From Pseudomonas sp. B28(2017) (GTDB lineage Bacteria; Pseudomonadota; Gammaproteobacteria; Pseudomonadales; Pseudomonadaceae): a stretch of 64,000 nucleotides of DNA. Below are positions 36,416 through 45,663 of this stretch, piece by piece (positions within the stretch are counted from its first letter, which is position 1; every line of letters begins with the position of its first letter). The stretch lies in the NCBI RefSeq assembly GCF_002113025.1, contig NZ_NEJH01000005.1:124001-188000 (forward strand), written 5' to 3'. A program made the position numbers and the translations under genes. The notes beneath the pieces are model-generated. The model searched no databases. It was not told where the DNA came from and was given only the letters and a program-made list of their open reading frames with translations.

Positions 36416-37747
36416 ATGTCTTTCAATATCGGCCTTAGCGGTCTCTATGCAGCCAACAAACAACTGGACGTGACCGGCAACAACATCGCCAACGTCGCGA
36501 CCACCGGTTTCAAATCGTCCCGCGCAGAATTCGAAGACGTGTACTCGGCGACCCGCCTGGGCACCGGCAGCAAGACCGTCGGCAACGGCGTGCGCCTGTC
36601 CAACGTTTCCCAGCAGTTCGGCCAGGGTGACGTGAGCAACACCGGCAACGTGCTGGACATGGGTATCCAGGGCAACGGTTTCTTCGTCCTGAGCAACAAC
36701 GGTTCGCTGACCTACACCCGCGCCGGTACGTTCAAGACCGACAAGGACGGCTACGTCACCAACAGCGACGGTACTGCCCGCCTGCAAGGTTACGGTGTGG
36801 ACTCCAACGGCAAGATCGTCAACGGCGTGCTGACCGACCTGCGGATCGATACCTCCAACCTGGCGCCGAAATCCACCAGCCTGGTTTCGTCGACCATCAA
36901 CCTGAACTCCACCTCGCCGGTGATCGACCAGACGGTTGCGGCCAACAAGTTCGATCCGTCCAAGACCGAGACTTTCACCAAGTCGTTCAGTACTCCGGTT
37001 TTCGATACTCAGGGTAACCAGCACACCATGGATCAATACATGGTCAAGACTGGAGCGAACACGTGGGATACCTACACGCTGATCGATGGTCGCAACCCGG
37101 ATGGCAGTGATCCTACCGTTACCGCACCGGTTGCTTCGACCATGTCGTTCGATTCCACCGGCAAACTGACTTCGGTCAGCACACCGGTGACGCCGCCAAC
37201 CACGCCACCGACTTCGGTGATCAGCAGTGACCTGAAGATCACCAACTGGACTCCGGGCTCCGTGACCAATGGCGTCTGGACAGCCAACGGCGCCGCAGCC
37301 GACCCGGCAGGTCTGACCATCGCGATGGCCAACACCACCCAGTTCAATGCCGACACCGCGCGTTCGATTCCGGCACAGAACGGTTACGCCACTGGCCAGA
37401 TCACCAACCTGACCATCGACGGCAGCGGTGTGCTGCTGGCCAACTTCAGCAACAACCAGACCAAGCCGATCGGCCAGATTTCCCTGGCCAGCTTCACCAA
37501 CGAGCAAGGCCTGCAGCCGGTAGGCGGCACCAGCTGGAAAGAAACCTACGCATCGGGCATCCCGGGCTACGATGCGCCGGAAACCGGCACCCTGGGTTCG
37601 ATCGTTTCCAACTCCCTGGAAGAGTCCAACGTCAACCTGACCAACGAACTGGTCGACCTGATCAAGGCGCAGAGCAACTATCAGGCGAACGCCAAGACCA
37701 TCTCCACCCAGAGCACCATCATGCAGACCATCATTCAGATGACTTGA
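36416..37747 (+). CDS. flgE: Flagellar hook protein FlgE
   Basis: The 443-residue hook subunit starts MSFNIGLSGLYAANKQLDVT, and the D0 signature NNIANVATTGFKSSRAEF follows. FlgE-specific stretches include MGIQGNGFFVLSNNGSLTYTRAG, and the C-terminal helix is NLTNELVDLIKAQSNYQANAKT. GTG 36410, ATG 36413 and ATG 36416 are all in frame; I chose 36416 because it gives the usual N terminus with AAAGGAG five bases away. The central region is variable, as is normal. The genes flgFGHI and onward are not adjacent here. Confidence 0.96.
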   Translation: MSFNIGLSGLYAANKQLDVTGNNIANVATTGFKSSRAEFEDVYSATRLGTGSKTVGNGVRLSNVSQQFGQGDVSNTGNVLDMGIQGNGFFVLSNNGSLTYTRAGTFKTDKDGYVTNSDGTARLQGYGVDSNGKIVNGVLTDLRIDTSNLAPKSTSLVSSTINLNSTSPVIDQTVAANKFDPSKTETFTKSFSTPVFDTQGNQHTMDQYMVKTGANTWDTYTLIDGRNPDGSDPTVTAPVASTMSFDSTGKLTSVSTPVTPPTTPPTSVISSDLKITNWTPGSVTNGVWTANGAAADPAGLTIAMANTTQFNADTARSIPAQNGYATGQITNLTIDGSGVLLANFSNNQTKPIGQISLASFTNEQGLQPVGGTSWKETYASGIPGYDAPETGTLGSIVSNSLEESNVNLTNELVDLIKAQSNYQANAKTISTQSTIMQTIIQMT

Positions 37748-37775
37748 TGCGTGTTGGTTGATGCTGCTTCACAAA

Positions 37776-37797
37776 GAGCCCCTCGAGAGAGGGGTTT
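37776..37797 (+). terminator. Possible terminator after flgE
   Basis: AGCCCCTC and GAGGGGTT form an eight-base stem followed by only three T. A second inverted repeat of GGCCAGGCTGGCC lies further on. Termination strength is uncertain. Confidence 0.5.
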
Positions 37798-37924
37798 AAT
37801 GAGATGGTCAGCCTGACCGAAAAGCCCTGCAAGCATAAACCTGCAGGACTTCTCGGCCAGGCTGGCCATGCATTTTTGTGTCCGGTGCTTTTCTGTAGAA
37901 GGCTCGCGATAGCGGTAGTGAATT

Positions 37925-39184
37925 TTACAGCAGGCTGATCGGGTAGCTGATGATCAGGCGGTTCTCATCGAACTCGTTGTTGCTGTAGTCGCGACGCATG
38001 GTCGAGTTGCGCCATTTCAGGTTCAGGTCTTTCAGCGCACCGCTCTGCACGGTGTAGCCCAGTTCCGATTCACGTCCCCATTCCTTGCCATCGGTGATGC
38101 TGCCGGTGTGCACGTTATCGCCACTGATGTAGCGGTTCATCAGGGTCAGGCCCGGTACGCCGAGGGCGACAAAGTTGTAGTCGTGGCGCACTTGCCAGGA
38201 CTTTTCCCGGGCATTGTCGTAGCTGGAGTTGTAGCTGTCGTTGGCCAGTGTGCCGCCGCTGGTGCCGTTGACCCGCATCCAGGCGTTATCACCGGTGAGT
38301 TTCTGCAGGCCGACGTAGAAGGTGTTGCCGCCGTACTTGGCCGAGAACAAGCCATACATGGTTTTGTTGTCCAGCTCGCCGGCCCGGGCGCTGCCGTCAT
38401 CCTTTCCGTAGAAGAAGCCGAGGTTGGCGCCCAGAGTCCAGTCGCCAAGCGGTTGGCTGTGGATCAGATTGATGAACTGCTGGCTGTAGATGTCCTTGAG
38501 CTCGGCGTTCCACAGACCGATCTGGGTACGTTTGTCGTTGAACACGTATTCACCACCCTGAAAGTTGAAACGGTCGGAGGTGAACGCGGCTTTGCCGGTC
38601 ATCGACATGTCGTTCATGCTGCTGTCGTCGCGTGGGCTGTTCTGGCGGAACTGGCCGCCGTAGAGCGTCAGGCCATTGATTTCCTTTGAGGTGATCTGGC
38701 CGCCACGAAAAGTTTGCGGCAACGAGCGACCGTCGTCCGAACGCAGGATCGGCAACACGGGCATCCACTCGCCAACTTTGACTTCGGTCTGCGACAGCTT
38801 CGCCTTGAACGCCACGTTGGTGCGGCCGAAGTTGTCCGCCGGGCGGCCGTCGTGGTCCAGCGGCAGCAGTTGCGTACCGCCGGTGCCTTTGCCGCCGTCG
38901 AGCTTTACCGAATACAAACCGAGCACATCCATGCCGAACCCGACGGTGCCCTGGGTGAACCCGGACTTGGCGTCGAGGATGAAACTCTGCGTCCATTCTT
39001 CAGCTTTACCCTGGGCCTTGGTCGGGTTGGTGAAGTTGCGGTTGATGTAGAAGTTGCGCAGGTTCAGGTTGACCTTGGCGCCTTCGACAAAACCCGGCTC
39101 CTCGGCGCAGGCGGGCAGGGCGGCACTGGCCAGGGCGGCGGCGATCAGGCCGGGAACGAAATATTGCGCGGTGGAAGGCGTCAT
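37925..39184 (-). CDS. OprD-family outer-membrane porin
   Basis: The 419-residue protein has a signal peptide (GLIAAALASAALPACA) and the OprD signature that follows it: GFVEGAKVNLNLRNFYINRN. Other markers are SGFTQGTVGFGMDVLGLYSVKLDGG, the YGGQFRQNSPRDDSS loop and a C-terminal beta strand NRLIISYPISLL. This is an 18-stranded specific porin family importing amino acids (OccD) or aromatic and organic acids (OccK). The substrate cannot be settled from sequence. It stands alone, converging with the flagellar operon. Confidence 0.92.
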   Translation of the reverse strand: MTPSTAQYFVPGLIAAALASAALPACAEEPGFVEGAKVNLNLRNFYINRNFTNPTKAQGKAEEWTQSFILDAKSGFTQGTVGFGMDVLGLYSVKLDGGKGTGGTQLLPLDHDGRPADNFGRTNVAFKAKLSQTEVKVGEWMPVLPILRSDDGRSLPQTFRGGQITSKEINGLTLYGGQFRQNSPRDDSSMNDMSMTGKAAFTSDRFNFQGGEYVFNDKRTQIGLWNAELKDIYSQQFINLIHSQPLGDWTLGANLGFFYGKDDGSARAGELDNKTMYGLFSAKYGGNTFYVGLQKLTGDNAWMRVNGTSGGTLANDSYNSSYDNAREKSWQVRHDYNFVALGVPGLTLMNRYISGDNVHTGSITDGKEWGRESELGYTVQSGALKDLNLKWRNSTMRRDYSNNEFDENRLIISYPISLL

Positions 39185-39447
39185 GGACTCGGGTCTCTCT
39201 GATTCTTGGGGATGAAGCGGGGTAATGCCGCAACCCGGGGTTGCAGACGAACATTGGAAATCAGCACAAACGAAGCGGATCAGCCGGGGAGGGCGGGGCG
39301 CGGGGGCATGGTGTCGAACCTGTTGTTATTGGTTTTGTGGTTCGGATGGTGAATGGAATGTACTGGATGGTTCAATCGGTGGCGGCGGGTTTTGGGCGAT
39401 TATCGAACGCAAGATTGGCGCTGACTTTGTATTGATAGTGCGAGCCT

Positions 39448-39538
39448 CATCGCGGGCAAGCCCGCTCCCACAGTTGCCCGGTATGGACGCCAATCCTGTG
39501 TTCACAAAAGAACCCTGTGGGTGGCTTGCCCGCGATGA
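39448..39538. repeat. REP doublet (REPIN) between fumC and the porin gene
   Basis: TCATCGCGGGCAAGCCCGCTCCCACAG-type and inverted CTGTGGGTGGCTTGCCCGCG copies face each other. The core (CGGGCAAGCCCG) differs from the GCGAGCAGGCTCGC core of the other doublets, so it is a second REP subtype. The gap from 39185 to 39561 holds nothing else recognisable. Confidence 0.8.
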
Positions 39539-39561
39539 CGGACTATCAGGCGCTACAAAGC

Positions 39562-40956
39562 TCAGCCCTTGGCGCCAGCCTCAAGCATGTTCTCCGGCCT
39601 TACCCACGCATCGAACTCTTCGTCGGTCAGATACCCGAGCTGCAACGCCGCCTCGCGCAAGGTCAGTCCTTCGCTGTAGGCCTTCTTGGCGATCTCCGCC
39701 GATTTGTCATAGCCAATGTGCGGGTTGAGCGCTGTTACCAGCATCAGGCCACGTTCCAGGTGTTCAGCCATTTTTTCCGCATCCGGCTCCAGACCGGCCA
39801 CGCAATGCTGCTGGAAGTTGCTGCAGCCATCACCCAGCAAGCGGATCGATTGCAGCAGGTTATGGATGATCACCGGTTTGAACACGTTCAGTTGCAAGTG
39901 GCCCTGACTGGCTGCAAAGCCGATGGCGACGTCGTTGCCCAGTACCTGGCAGGCCAGCATCGACAAGGCTTCGCACTGGGTCGGGTTGACCTTGCCTGGC
40001 ATGATCGAACTGCCCGGCTCATTGGCCGGCAGCTTGACTTCGGCGAAGCCGGCACGCGGACCGGAGCCCAGCAGACGCAGATCGTTGGCAACTTTCATCA
40101 GGGTCACGGCGAGGGTTTTCAGCGCGCCGGACAACGTGGTCAGCGGCTCATGACCGGCCAGTGCGGCGAACTTGTTCGGTGCGGTGATAAACGGCAAACC
40201 GGAGAGGGCGGCCAATTCTGCGGCGATGGCCTCACCGAAGCCGTGGGGTGAGTTCAGCCCCGTGCCGACCGCTGTTCCGCCCTGGGCCAGCTCGCAGACC
40301 GCGGGCAGTGCGCTGCGGATCGCCCGCTCGGCGTAATCGAGTTGTGCGATGAAGGCCGAGATTTCCTGACCGAAGCTGATTGGTGTCGCATCCATCATGT
40401 GGGTGCGGCCGGTCTTGACCAGTTTCATATGGCGGGCGGACAGCTCGGCCAGCCCGCCGGACAGTTCGCTGATCGCCGGCAGCAAGTGCTGTTGCACGGC
40501 CTGGGCGGTCGCGATGTGCATGGCAGTGGGGAAACAGTCGTTGGAACTCTGGGAGCGATTGACGTGATCGTTGGGGTGTACCGGGGACTTGCCGCCGCGC
40601 GGGTTGCCGGCCAGCTCGTTGGCGCGACCGGCGATCACTTCGTTGACGTTCATGTTGCTCTGGGTGCCGCTACCGGTTTGCCAGACCACCAGCGGAAACT
40701 GGTCGTCGTGGTCGCCAGCGAGCACTTCGTCGGCCGCCTGCTCGATCAGACGGGCGATGTCGGCAGGCACGTCGCCGTTGCGATTGTTGACCCGAGCCGC
40801 GGCTTTCTTGATCAGCGCCAGGGCATGCAACACTGCCAGCGGCATGCGTTCGTTGCCAATGGCGAAGTTGATCATCGAGCGTTGCGTCTGAGCGCCCCAA
40901 TAGGCTTCATCCGGGACTTCAACCTCGCCGAGGCTGTCGGTTTCGATACGGCTCAT
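39562..40956 (-). CDS. fumC: Class II fumarate hydratase
   Basis: The 464-residue oxygen-stable fumarase interconverts fumarate and malate in the TCA cycle. Signatures are [27 protein letters not shown] and the [15 protein letters not shown] loop. I chose ATG 40956 ([20 protein letters not shown]) with CAGGAG upstream over the longer open frame to 41085. The neighbours DUF2059-bolA-trhO-DsbA-ABC-rbdA match the P. aeruginosa fumC2 (PA0854) region, so this is the FumC2-type copy. Pseudomonads usually have another fumC by sodA. Confidence 0.96.
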   Translation of the reverse strand: MSRIETDSLGEVEVPDEAYWGAQTQRSMINFAIGNERMPLAVLHALALIKKAAARVNNRNGDVPADIARLIEQAADEVLAGDHDDQFPLVVWQTGSGTQSNMNVNEVIAGRANELAGNPRGGKSPVHPNDHVNRSQSSNDCFPTAMHIATAQAVQQHLLPAISELSGGLAELSARHMKLVKTGRTHMMDATPISFGQEISAFIAQLDYAERAIRSALPAVCELAQGGTAVGTGLNSPHGFGEAIAAELAALSGLPFITAPNKFAALAGHEPLTTLSGALKTLAVTLMKVANDLRLLGSGPRAGFAEVKLPANEPGSSIMPGKVNPTQCEALSMLACQVLGNDVAIGFAASQGHLQLNVFKPVIIHNLLQSIRLLGDGCSNFQQHCVAGLEPDAEKMAEHLERGLMLVTALNPHIGYDKSAEIAKKAYSEGLTLREAALQLGYLTDEEFDAWVRPENMLEAGAKG

Positions 40957-41147
40957 CTTGCTCACTCCTGTAGGTCCGATTGCGCAGTTTAGGCCGTGCT
41001 CGACGGCCGTGGTTCCATCAGTCTGGATTTGACCATTCAACCCCTCTAAATCAGGTGCGACAAGGCTTGGGGTTGAGCGACACACTTTTTTAGGCGCAGA
41101 ATGGACGCCCTTGGGGTCTTACCTCGCCAGCTAGAAAAGGAAACTCG

Positions 41148-41672
41148 ATGACTCGTCTTCGTGCCATCTGTACCGCCGTTGCTTTGGTCTGCGCCAGCGG
41201 CCAGGTTCTTGCCGACACCGCCAGCCATAACGCCAGTGCCGAGGCTTTCCTGACCATGGCGCACGCTGACAAACTGGGCACCCCGGTGTACATGCAAGTA
41301 CAGCAGATGTTTGCCCAGCGTTTCGAACAGTCCAAAGCTCCTGAGTCGAAAAAAGCCTTGCTGGAAACCTACCAGGCCAAGGCCAAGGCCGCTCTGGACC
41401 AAGCCATTGGCTGGAACAAGCTGAAGCCGGACATGATCAACCTCTATACCACCAACTTCACCGAGTCCGAGCTCAAGGACCTGGTAGCGTTCTATCAGTC
41501 GCCACTGGGCAAGAAAGTCCTGGAAAAAATGCCCCAGCTGACCCAGCAATCGGCCCAGATGACCCAGGCCAAGCTGGAAAGCGCGGTGCCTGTGGTCAAC
41601 AAGCTGCTGGCTGACATGACCGCCGAGCTGACGCCGAAAGACGCGGCTGCGTCCACCAAGAAAAAGCCTTAA
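41148..41672 (+). CDS. Periplasmic DUF2059-domain protein
   Basis: The 174-residue protein has a signal peptide (AICTAVALVCASGQVLA) and a DUF2059-like C-terminal domain containing LYTTNFTESELKDLVAFYQS and PLGKKVLEKMPQLTQQSAQM. Helical, Lys-rich and Gln-rich; ends KKKP. It is 12 bases upstream of bolA, so both are probably cotranscribed, as PA0856-bolA in P. aeruginosa. The function is unknown; the phrase GLYQSPLGKK pattern recurs in related exported proteins. Confidence 0.88.
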   Translation: MTRLRAICTAVALVCASGQVLADTASHNASAEAFLTMAHADKLGTPVYMQVQQMFAQRFEQSKAPESKKALLETYQAKAKAALDQAIGWNKLKPDMINLYTTNFTESELKDLVAFYQSPLGKKVLEKMPQLTQQSAQMTQAKLESAVPVVNKLLADMTAELTPKDAAASTKKKP

Positions 41673-41684
41673 GCGGAGTTCGGT

Positions 41685-41984
41685 ATGACCATGCAACAAC
41701 GCATCGAATCGACGCTGGCCTTGCTTCAGCCGGAGCATCTGCAAGTGCTGGATGAGAGCCATATGCACAGCCGTGGGTTACAGACCCACTTCAAGGCTGT
41801 GGTCGTCAGCACACAGTTCGAAGGCCTGAACCGGGTCAAGCGCCACCAGAAAGTCTACGCCACGCTCGGCGAACTGATGGGCGAGTTCCATGCGTTGGCG
41901 CTGCATACCTACACGCCGGAGGAATGGGCACAGATCGACGCCGCCCCGGCCTCGCCGACCTGTGCTGGCGGCAGCAAGCACTAA
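41685..41984 (+). CDS. bolA: BolA-family protein
   Basis: At 99 residues it has the BolA fold with SHMHSRGLQTHFKAVVVSTQ, the loop FEGLNRVKRHQKVYATLGEL and the C-terminal histidine region FHALALHTYTPEEW. BolA proteins bind [2Fe-2S] clusters with monothiol glutaredoxins and affect morphology, biofilm and stress responses. This is the BolA type, not the shorter IbaG. It is followed by a strong terminator. Confidence 0.93.
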   Translation: MTMQQRIESTLALLQPEHLQVLDESHMHSRGLQTHFKAVVVSTQFEGLNRVKRHQKVYATLGELMGEFHALALHTYTPEEWAQIDAAPASPTCAGGSKH

Positions 41985-42009
41985 ACCCCGGTTTTTTGCT
42001 AGAATCCGC

Positions 42010-42039
42010 AACGCGCCGCTAACCCGGCGCGTTTTTTTT
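42010..42039 (+). terminator. Terminator after bolA
   Basis: AACGCGCCG and CGGCGCGTT form a strong stem with a short loop and eight T. It lies between bolA and trhO, so trhO needs its own promoter or read-through. Confidence 0.92.
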
Positions 42040-42086
42040 CGCATCCGGTTCACCCCTTACGAGGGTAGCCACCTGGAGATTTACCC

Positions 42087-43028
42087 ATGACACAACAGAT
42101 TGTCGTGGCGGCACTGTATAAGTTCGTCACCCTGGAAGATTACGTCACCCTGCGCGAGCCACTGCTGCAAGCGATGCTCGATAACGGCATCAAAGGCACG
42201 CTGCTGATTGCCGAAGAAGGCATCAACGGCACCGTATCCGGTAGCCGCGAAGGCATTGACGGGCTGATGGCCTGGCTCAAGAGCGACCCGCGCATGGACG
42301 ACATCGACCATAAAGAGTCGTACTGCGACGAGCAGCCGTTCTACCGCACCAAAGTCAAACTCAAGAAAGAGATCGTCACCCTCGGGGTGGAAGGCGTGGA
42401 CCCGAACAAAAAGGTCGGTACCTACGTTGATCCGCAAGACTGGAACGCGCTGATCAGCGACCCGGAAGTGCTGTTGATCGACACGCGTAACGATTACGAA
42501 GTCTCGATCGGTACCTTCGAAGGCGCCATCGACCCGAAAACCACCAGTTTTCGCGAATTTCCCGACTACATCAAAGCCAACTTCGACCCGGCCGTGCACA
42601 AGAAGGTCGCGATGTTCTGCACCGGCGGCATCCGTTGCGAGAAAGCGTCGAGCTACATGCTCAGCGAGGGTTTTGGTGAGGTCTACCACCTCAAGGGCGG
42701 CATCCTGAAGTACCTCGAAGAGGTGCCGCAGGAAGAAACCAAGTGGCAGGGCGACTGTTTTGTGTTCGACAACCGCGTGACGGTTCGCCATGACCTGAGC
42801 GAAGGCGACTACGATCAATGTCATGCCTGCCGCACGCCGGTCAGTGTAGAAGACCGCGCGTCCGAGCACTACGTGGCCGGCATCAGTTGCCCGCATTGCT
42901 GGGATAAGCTGAGCGAGAAGACCCGTCGCAGCGCCATCGACCGGCAGAAGCAGATCGAACTGGCCAAGGCTCGTAACCAGCCTCACCCGATCGGCTACAA
43001 CTATAAGCAAGCATCCTCAGAGGCCTGA
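42087..43028 (+). CDS. trhO: tRNA uridine(34) hydroxylase TrhO (YceA), rhodanese domain
   Basis: The 313-residue oxygenase makes 5-hydroxyuridine at position 34 of tRNAs, leading to mo5U/cmo5U. The N-terminal acylphosphatase-like part has [18 protein letters not shown], the rhodanese domain (about 125-215) has [20 protein letters not shown] and the catalytic loop [15 protein letters not shown], and the C-terminal part has a CxxC pair in [10 protein letters not shown] and a second in SCPHCW, likely zinc-binding. The next gene begins three bases after its stop. Confidence 0.95.
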   Translation: MTQQIVVAALYKFVTLEDYVTLREPLLQAMLDNGIKGTLLIAEEGINGTVSGSREGIDGLMAWLKSDPRMDDIDHKESYCDEQPFYRTKVKLKKEIVTLGVEGVDPNKKVGTYVDPQDWNALISDPEVLLIDTRNDYEVSIGTFEGAIDPKTTSFREFPDYIKANFDPAVHKKVAMFCTGGIRCEKASSYMLSEGFGEVYHLKGGILKYLEEVPQEETKWQGDCFVFDNRVTVRHDLSEGDYDQCHACRTPVSVEDRASEHYVAGISCPHCWDKLSEKTRRSAIDRQKQIELAKARNQPHPIGYNYKQASSEA

Positions 43029-43031
43029 ACC

Positions 43032-43667
43032 ATGTCTGCGCGCCTGCTCTATGTGATGGACCCGATGTGTTCCTGGTGCTGGGGGTTTGCCCCGGTGGCC
43101 AACGCACTGGTCAAGCAGGCGCAAGCCGCAGGCGTGGATGTGCACCTGATCGTGGGAGGTTTGCGCACTGGCAGCGGTGCAGCGCTGGAACCGTCCACCC
43201 GTCGCTATATCCTTGAACATTGGCAGGCAGTCACCGAGGCCACCGGCCAACCGTTCAAGCTTGAAGGCGCGTTGCCCGACGGCTTTGTCTATGACACCGA
43301 ACCTGCCTGCCGGGCATTGGTGACGGCCCGCAGCCTGGCGCCGGATTGCGCATGGAAACTGCTCGGGCTGATTCAGCACGCGTTTTATGCTCAGGGTCGC
43401 GACGTCACGCAGGCCAGCGTGTTGGTGGAGCTGGCGGAGCAGGCCGGTTTGCCACGCATCGAGTTCGCCGGTGCATTCGACCGGGCCGATATGCATGCGG
43501 CCACCGCCGCCGATTTCACCTGGGTCCAGGACCTGGGCATTGCCGGTTTCCCTACCCTGCTGGCTGAGCGTAAGGGGCAACTGGCGTTGCTGACCAATGG
43601 CTATCAGCCGTTGAGCGAGTTGTCCCCGCTGCTCGGCCGCTGGCTGGAGCGTGCTGCCTGTGCATGA
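43032..43667 (+). CDS. DsbA-family (FrnE-like) thioredoxin-fold protein
   Basis: The 211-residue cytoplasmic protein has the active-site CSWC near the N terminus (MDPMCSWCWGFAPVAN) and the cis-proline region LGIAGFPTLLAER. No signal peptide is present, so it is not a periplasmic DsbA but a FrnE/2-hydroxychromene isomerase-like oxidoreductase. It is tightly coupled to trhO (three-base gap) and overlaps the ABC transporter gene at its 3' end. The substrate is unknown. Confidence 0.9.
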   Translation: MSARLLYVMDPMCSWCWGFAPVANALVKQAQAAGVDVHLIVGGLRTGSGAALEPSTRRYILEHWQAVTEATGQPFKLEGALPDGFVYDTEPACRALVTARSLAPDCAWKLLGLIQHAFYAQGRDVTQASVLVELAEQAGLPRIEFAGAFDRADMHAATAADFTWVQDLGIAGFPTLLAERKGQLALLTNGYQPLSELSPLLGRWLERAACA

Positions 43668-45477
43668 CCTGCCCGATGATGTCGCTACCGTTAAACGTGT
43701 CGATCACCTGAGCTGGGCGGAAATCCGTCGCCTGGTCCTGCATCACAAGAAGTCCCTGTGGATCGCCAACGGCGTGGCCGTGCTGGCGACCTTGTGCAGC
43801 GTGCCGATTCCCTTGCTCCTGCCGTTGCTGGTGGACGAGGTATTGTTGGGGCACGGTGATGCCGCGCTGAAGATCATGAACCACGCGCTTCCTGAAGGCT
43901 GGCAGAAAGCCGCGGGTTACATCGGCCTGATGTTGCTGGTGACCTTGACCCTGCGTTGCACGGCATTGCTGTTCAACGTGGTGCAGGCGAAACTGTTCGC
44001 CGGGTTGGCCAAGGACATCGTCTACCGCATTCGTATACGCCTGATCGAACGGCTCAAGCGTATCTCGCTGGGTGAATACGAAAGCCTGGGTAGCGGCACG
44101 GTGACCACGCATCTGGTCACCGACCTGGACACGCTGGACAAGTTCGTCGGCGAAACCCTCAGCCGTTTCCTCGTGGCCATGCTGACCCTGGTGGGCACCG
44201 CGGGCATCCTGATGTGGATGCACTGGAAGCTGGCGCTGCTGATTCTGTTGTTCAACCCGTTGGTGATCTACGCCACGGTGCAGTTGGGCAAGCGGGTCAA
44301 GCACCTGAAGAAACTCGAGAACGACAGCACTTCACGCTTTACACAGGCGCTGACCGAAACGCTGGATGCCATCCAGGAAGTTCGCGCCGGCAACCGCCAG
44401 GGGTTTTTCCTCGGGCGCCTGGGCCAGCGTGCCCGGGATGTGCGTGATTACGCGGTGAATTCGCAGTGGAAAACCGACGCATCGAACCGGGCCAGCGGAT
44501 TGCTGTTCCAGTTCGGCATCGATATTTTCCGGGCCGCGGCCATGCTCACGGTGTTGTTCTCCGACCTGTCCATCGGCCAGATGCTCGCAGTGTTCAGCTA
44601 CCTGTGGTTCATGATCGGTCCGGTAGAGCAACTACTGAACCTGCAATACGCCTACTACGCTGCCGGCGGTGCGCTGTCGCGGATCAACGAACTGCTGTCC
44701 CGCGCCGACGAACCCGAGTACGCGGGCGGAGTCGACCCGTTCAACGGTCGCGAAACCGTCGGGATCGAGGTTCAGGGATTGAGCTTCGGCTACGGTGACG
44801 AATTGGTGCTGAGCCAGATGAATCTCTCCATCGCTCCCGGCGAAAAAGTCGCGATCGTCGGTGCCAGCGGCGGCGGCAAGAGCACGCTGGTGCAACTGCT
44901 GCTGGGCTTGTACACACCATTGGCCGGCACCATTCGTTTCGGTGGTTCGACCCAGCAAGAGATCGGCCTGGAAACCGTGCGGGAAAATGTCGCCGTGGTC
45001 CTGCAGCATCCGGCCCTGTTCAACGACACCATCCGGGCCAACCTGACCATGGGCCGTGAACGCAGTGACGAGGCCTGCTGGCAGGCGCTGGAAATCGCCC
45101 AATTGCACAGCACGGTCCGCGATTTGCCCAATGGCCTGGACAGCATCGTAGGTCGCTCCGGCGTGCGCTTGTCTGGCGGGCAGCGCCAGCGCCTGGCCAT
45201 AGCGCGGATGGTGTTGGCCGAACCGAAAGTGGTGATTCTCGATGAAGCGACTTCGGCGCTGGATGCCGCCACCGAGTACAACCTGCACCAGGCACTGGCG
45301 CGGTTCCTGAGCAACCGCACCACGTTGATCATTGCTCACCGTCTTTCGGCGGTAAAACAGGCCGACCGTGTGCTGGTATTCGACGGCGGGCAGATTGCAG
45401 AGGATGGCGATCATCAGCAACTGATTGCCGACGGTGGTTTGTACGCCAAGCTTTACGGACATTTGCAGAGGTTGTAG
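43651..45477 (+). CDS. ABC half-transporter (membrane domain fused to ATPase)
   Basis: The protein of about 608 residues has a six-helix exporter domain (about 35-320) and an ATPase domain with Walker A GASGGGKST, signature LSGGQRQRLAIAR and Walker B VVILDEATSALD. It is a lipid or drug exporter-type (MsbA-like) half-transporter that would act as a homodimer; it corresponds to PA0860 next to rbdA. Two GTG starts, 43651 and 43660, are in frame; the second (MHDLPDDVAT) lies ten bases from GGAG and may be the true one. Either overlaps the upstream gene. Confidence 0.9.
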   Translation: MLPVHDLPDDVATVKRVDHLSWAEIRRLVLHHKKSLWIANGVAVLATLCSVPIPLLLPLLVDEVLLGHGDAALKIMNHALPEGWQKAAGYIGLMLLVTLTLRCTALLFNVVQAKLFAGLAKDIVYRIRIRLIERLKRISLGEYESLGSGTVTTHLVTDLDTLDKFVGETLSRFLVAMLTLVGTAGILMWMHWKLALLILLFNPLVIYATVQLGKRVKHLKKLENDSTSRFTQALTETLDAIQEVRAGNRQGFFLGRLGQRARDVRDYAVNSQWKTDASNRASGLLFQFGIDIFRAAAMLTVLFSDLSIGQMLAVFSYLWFMIGPVEQLLNLQYAYYAAGGALSRINELLSRADEPEYAGGVDPFNGRETVGIEVQGLSFGYGDELVLSQMNLSIAPGEKVAIVGASGGGKSTLVQLLLGLYTPLAGTIRFGGSTQQEIGLETVRENVAVVLQHPALFNDTIRANLTMGRERSDEACWQALEIAQLHSTVRDLPNGLDSIVGRSGVRLSGGQRQRLAIARMVLAEPKVVILDEATSALDAATEYNLHQALARFLSNRTTLIIAHRLSAVKQADRVLVFDGGQIAEDGDHQQLIADGGLYAKLYGHLQRL

Positions 45478-45663
45478 CGAGACGACATCAAGGTTGCAGG
45501 GTGCCACTTCAAAACTATAAAAACATCGTCGCGACCGAACTCAATGGCCGCGATGCTCCCTCCGGGCATAGCTTGTCGCTTGCCGGGATCGGAATCGCAA
45601 CCTAGTCTAGCTAAAGCGATTTCGTCCGGAAGACGAGCTAGCGGTGCTAAATCAAGGGACCAC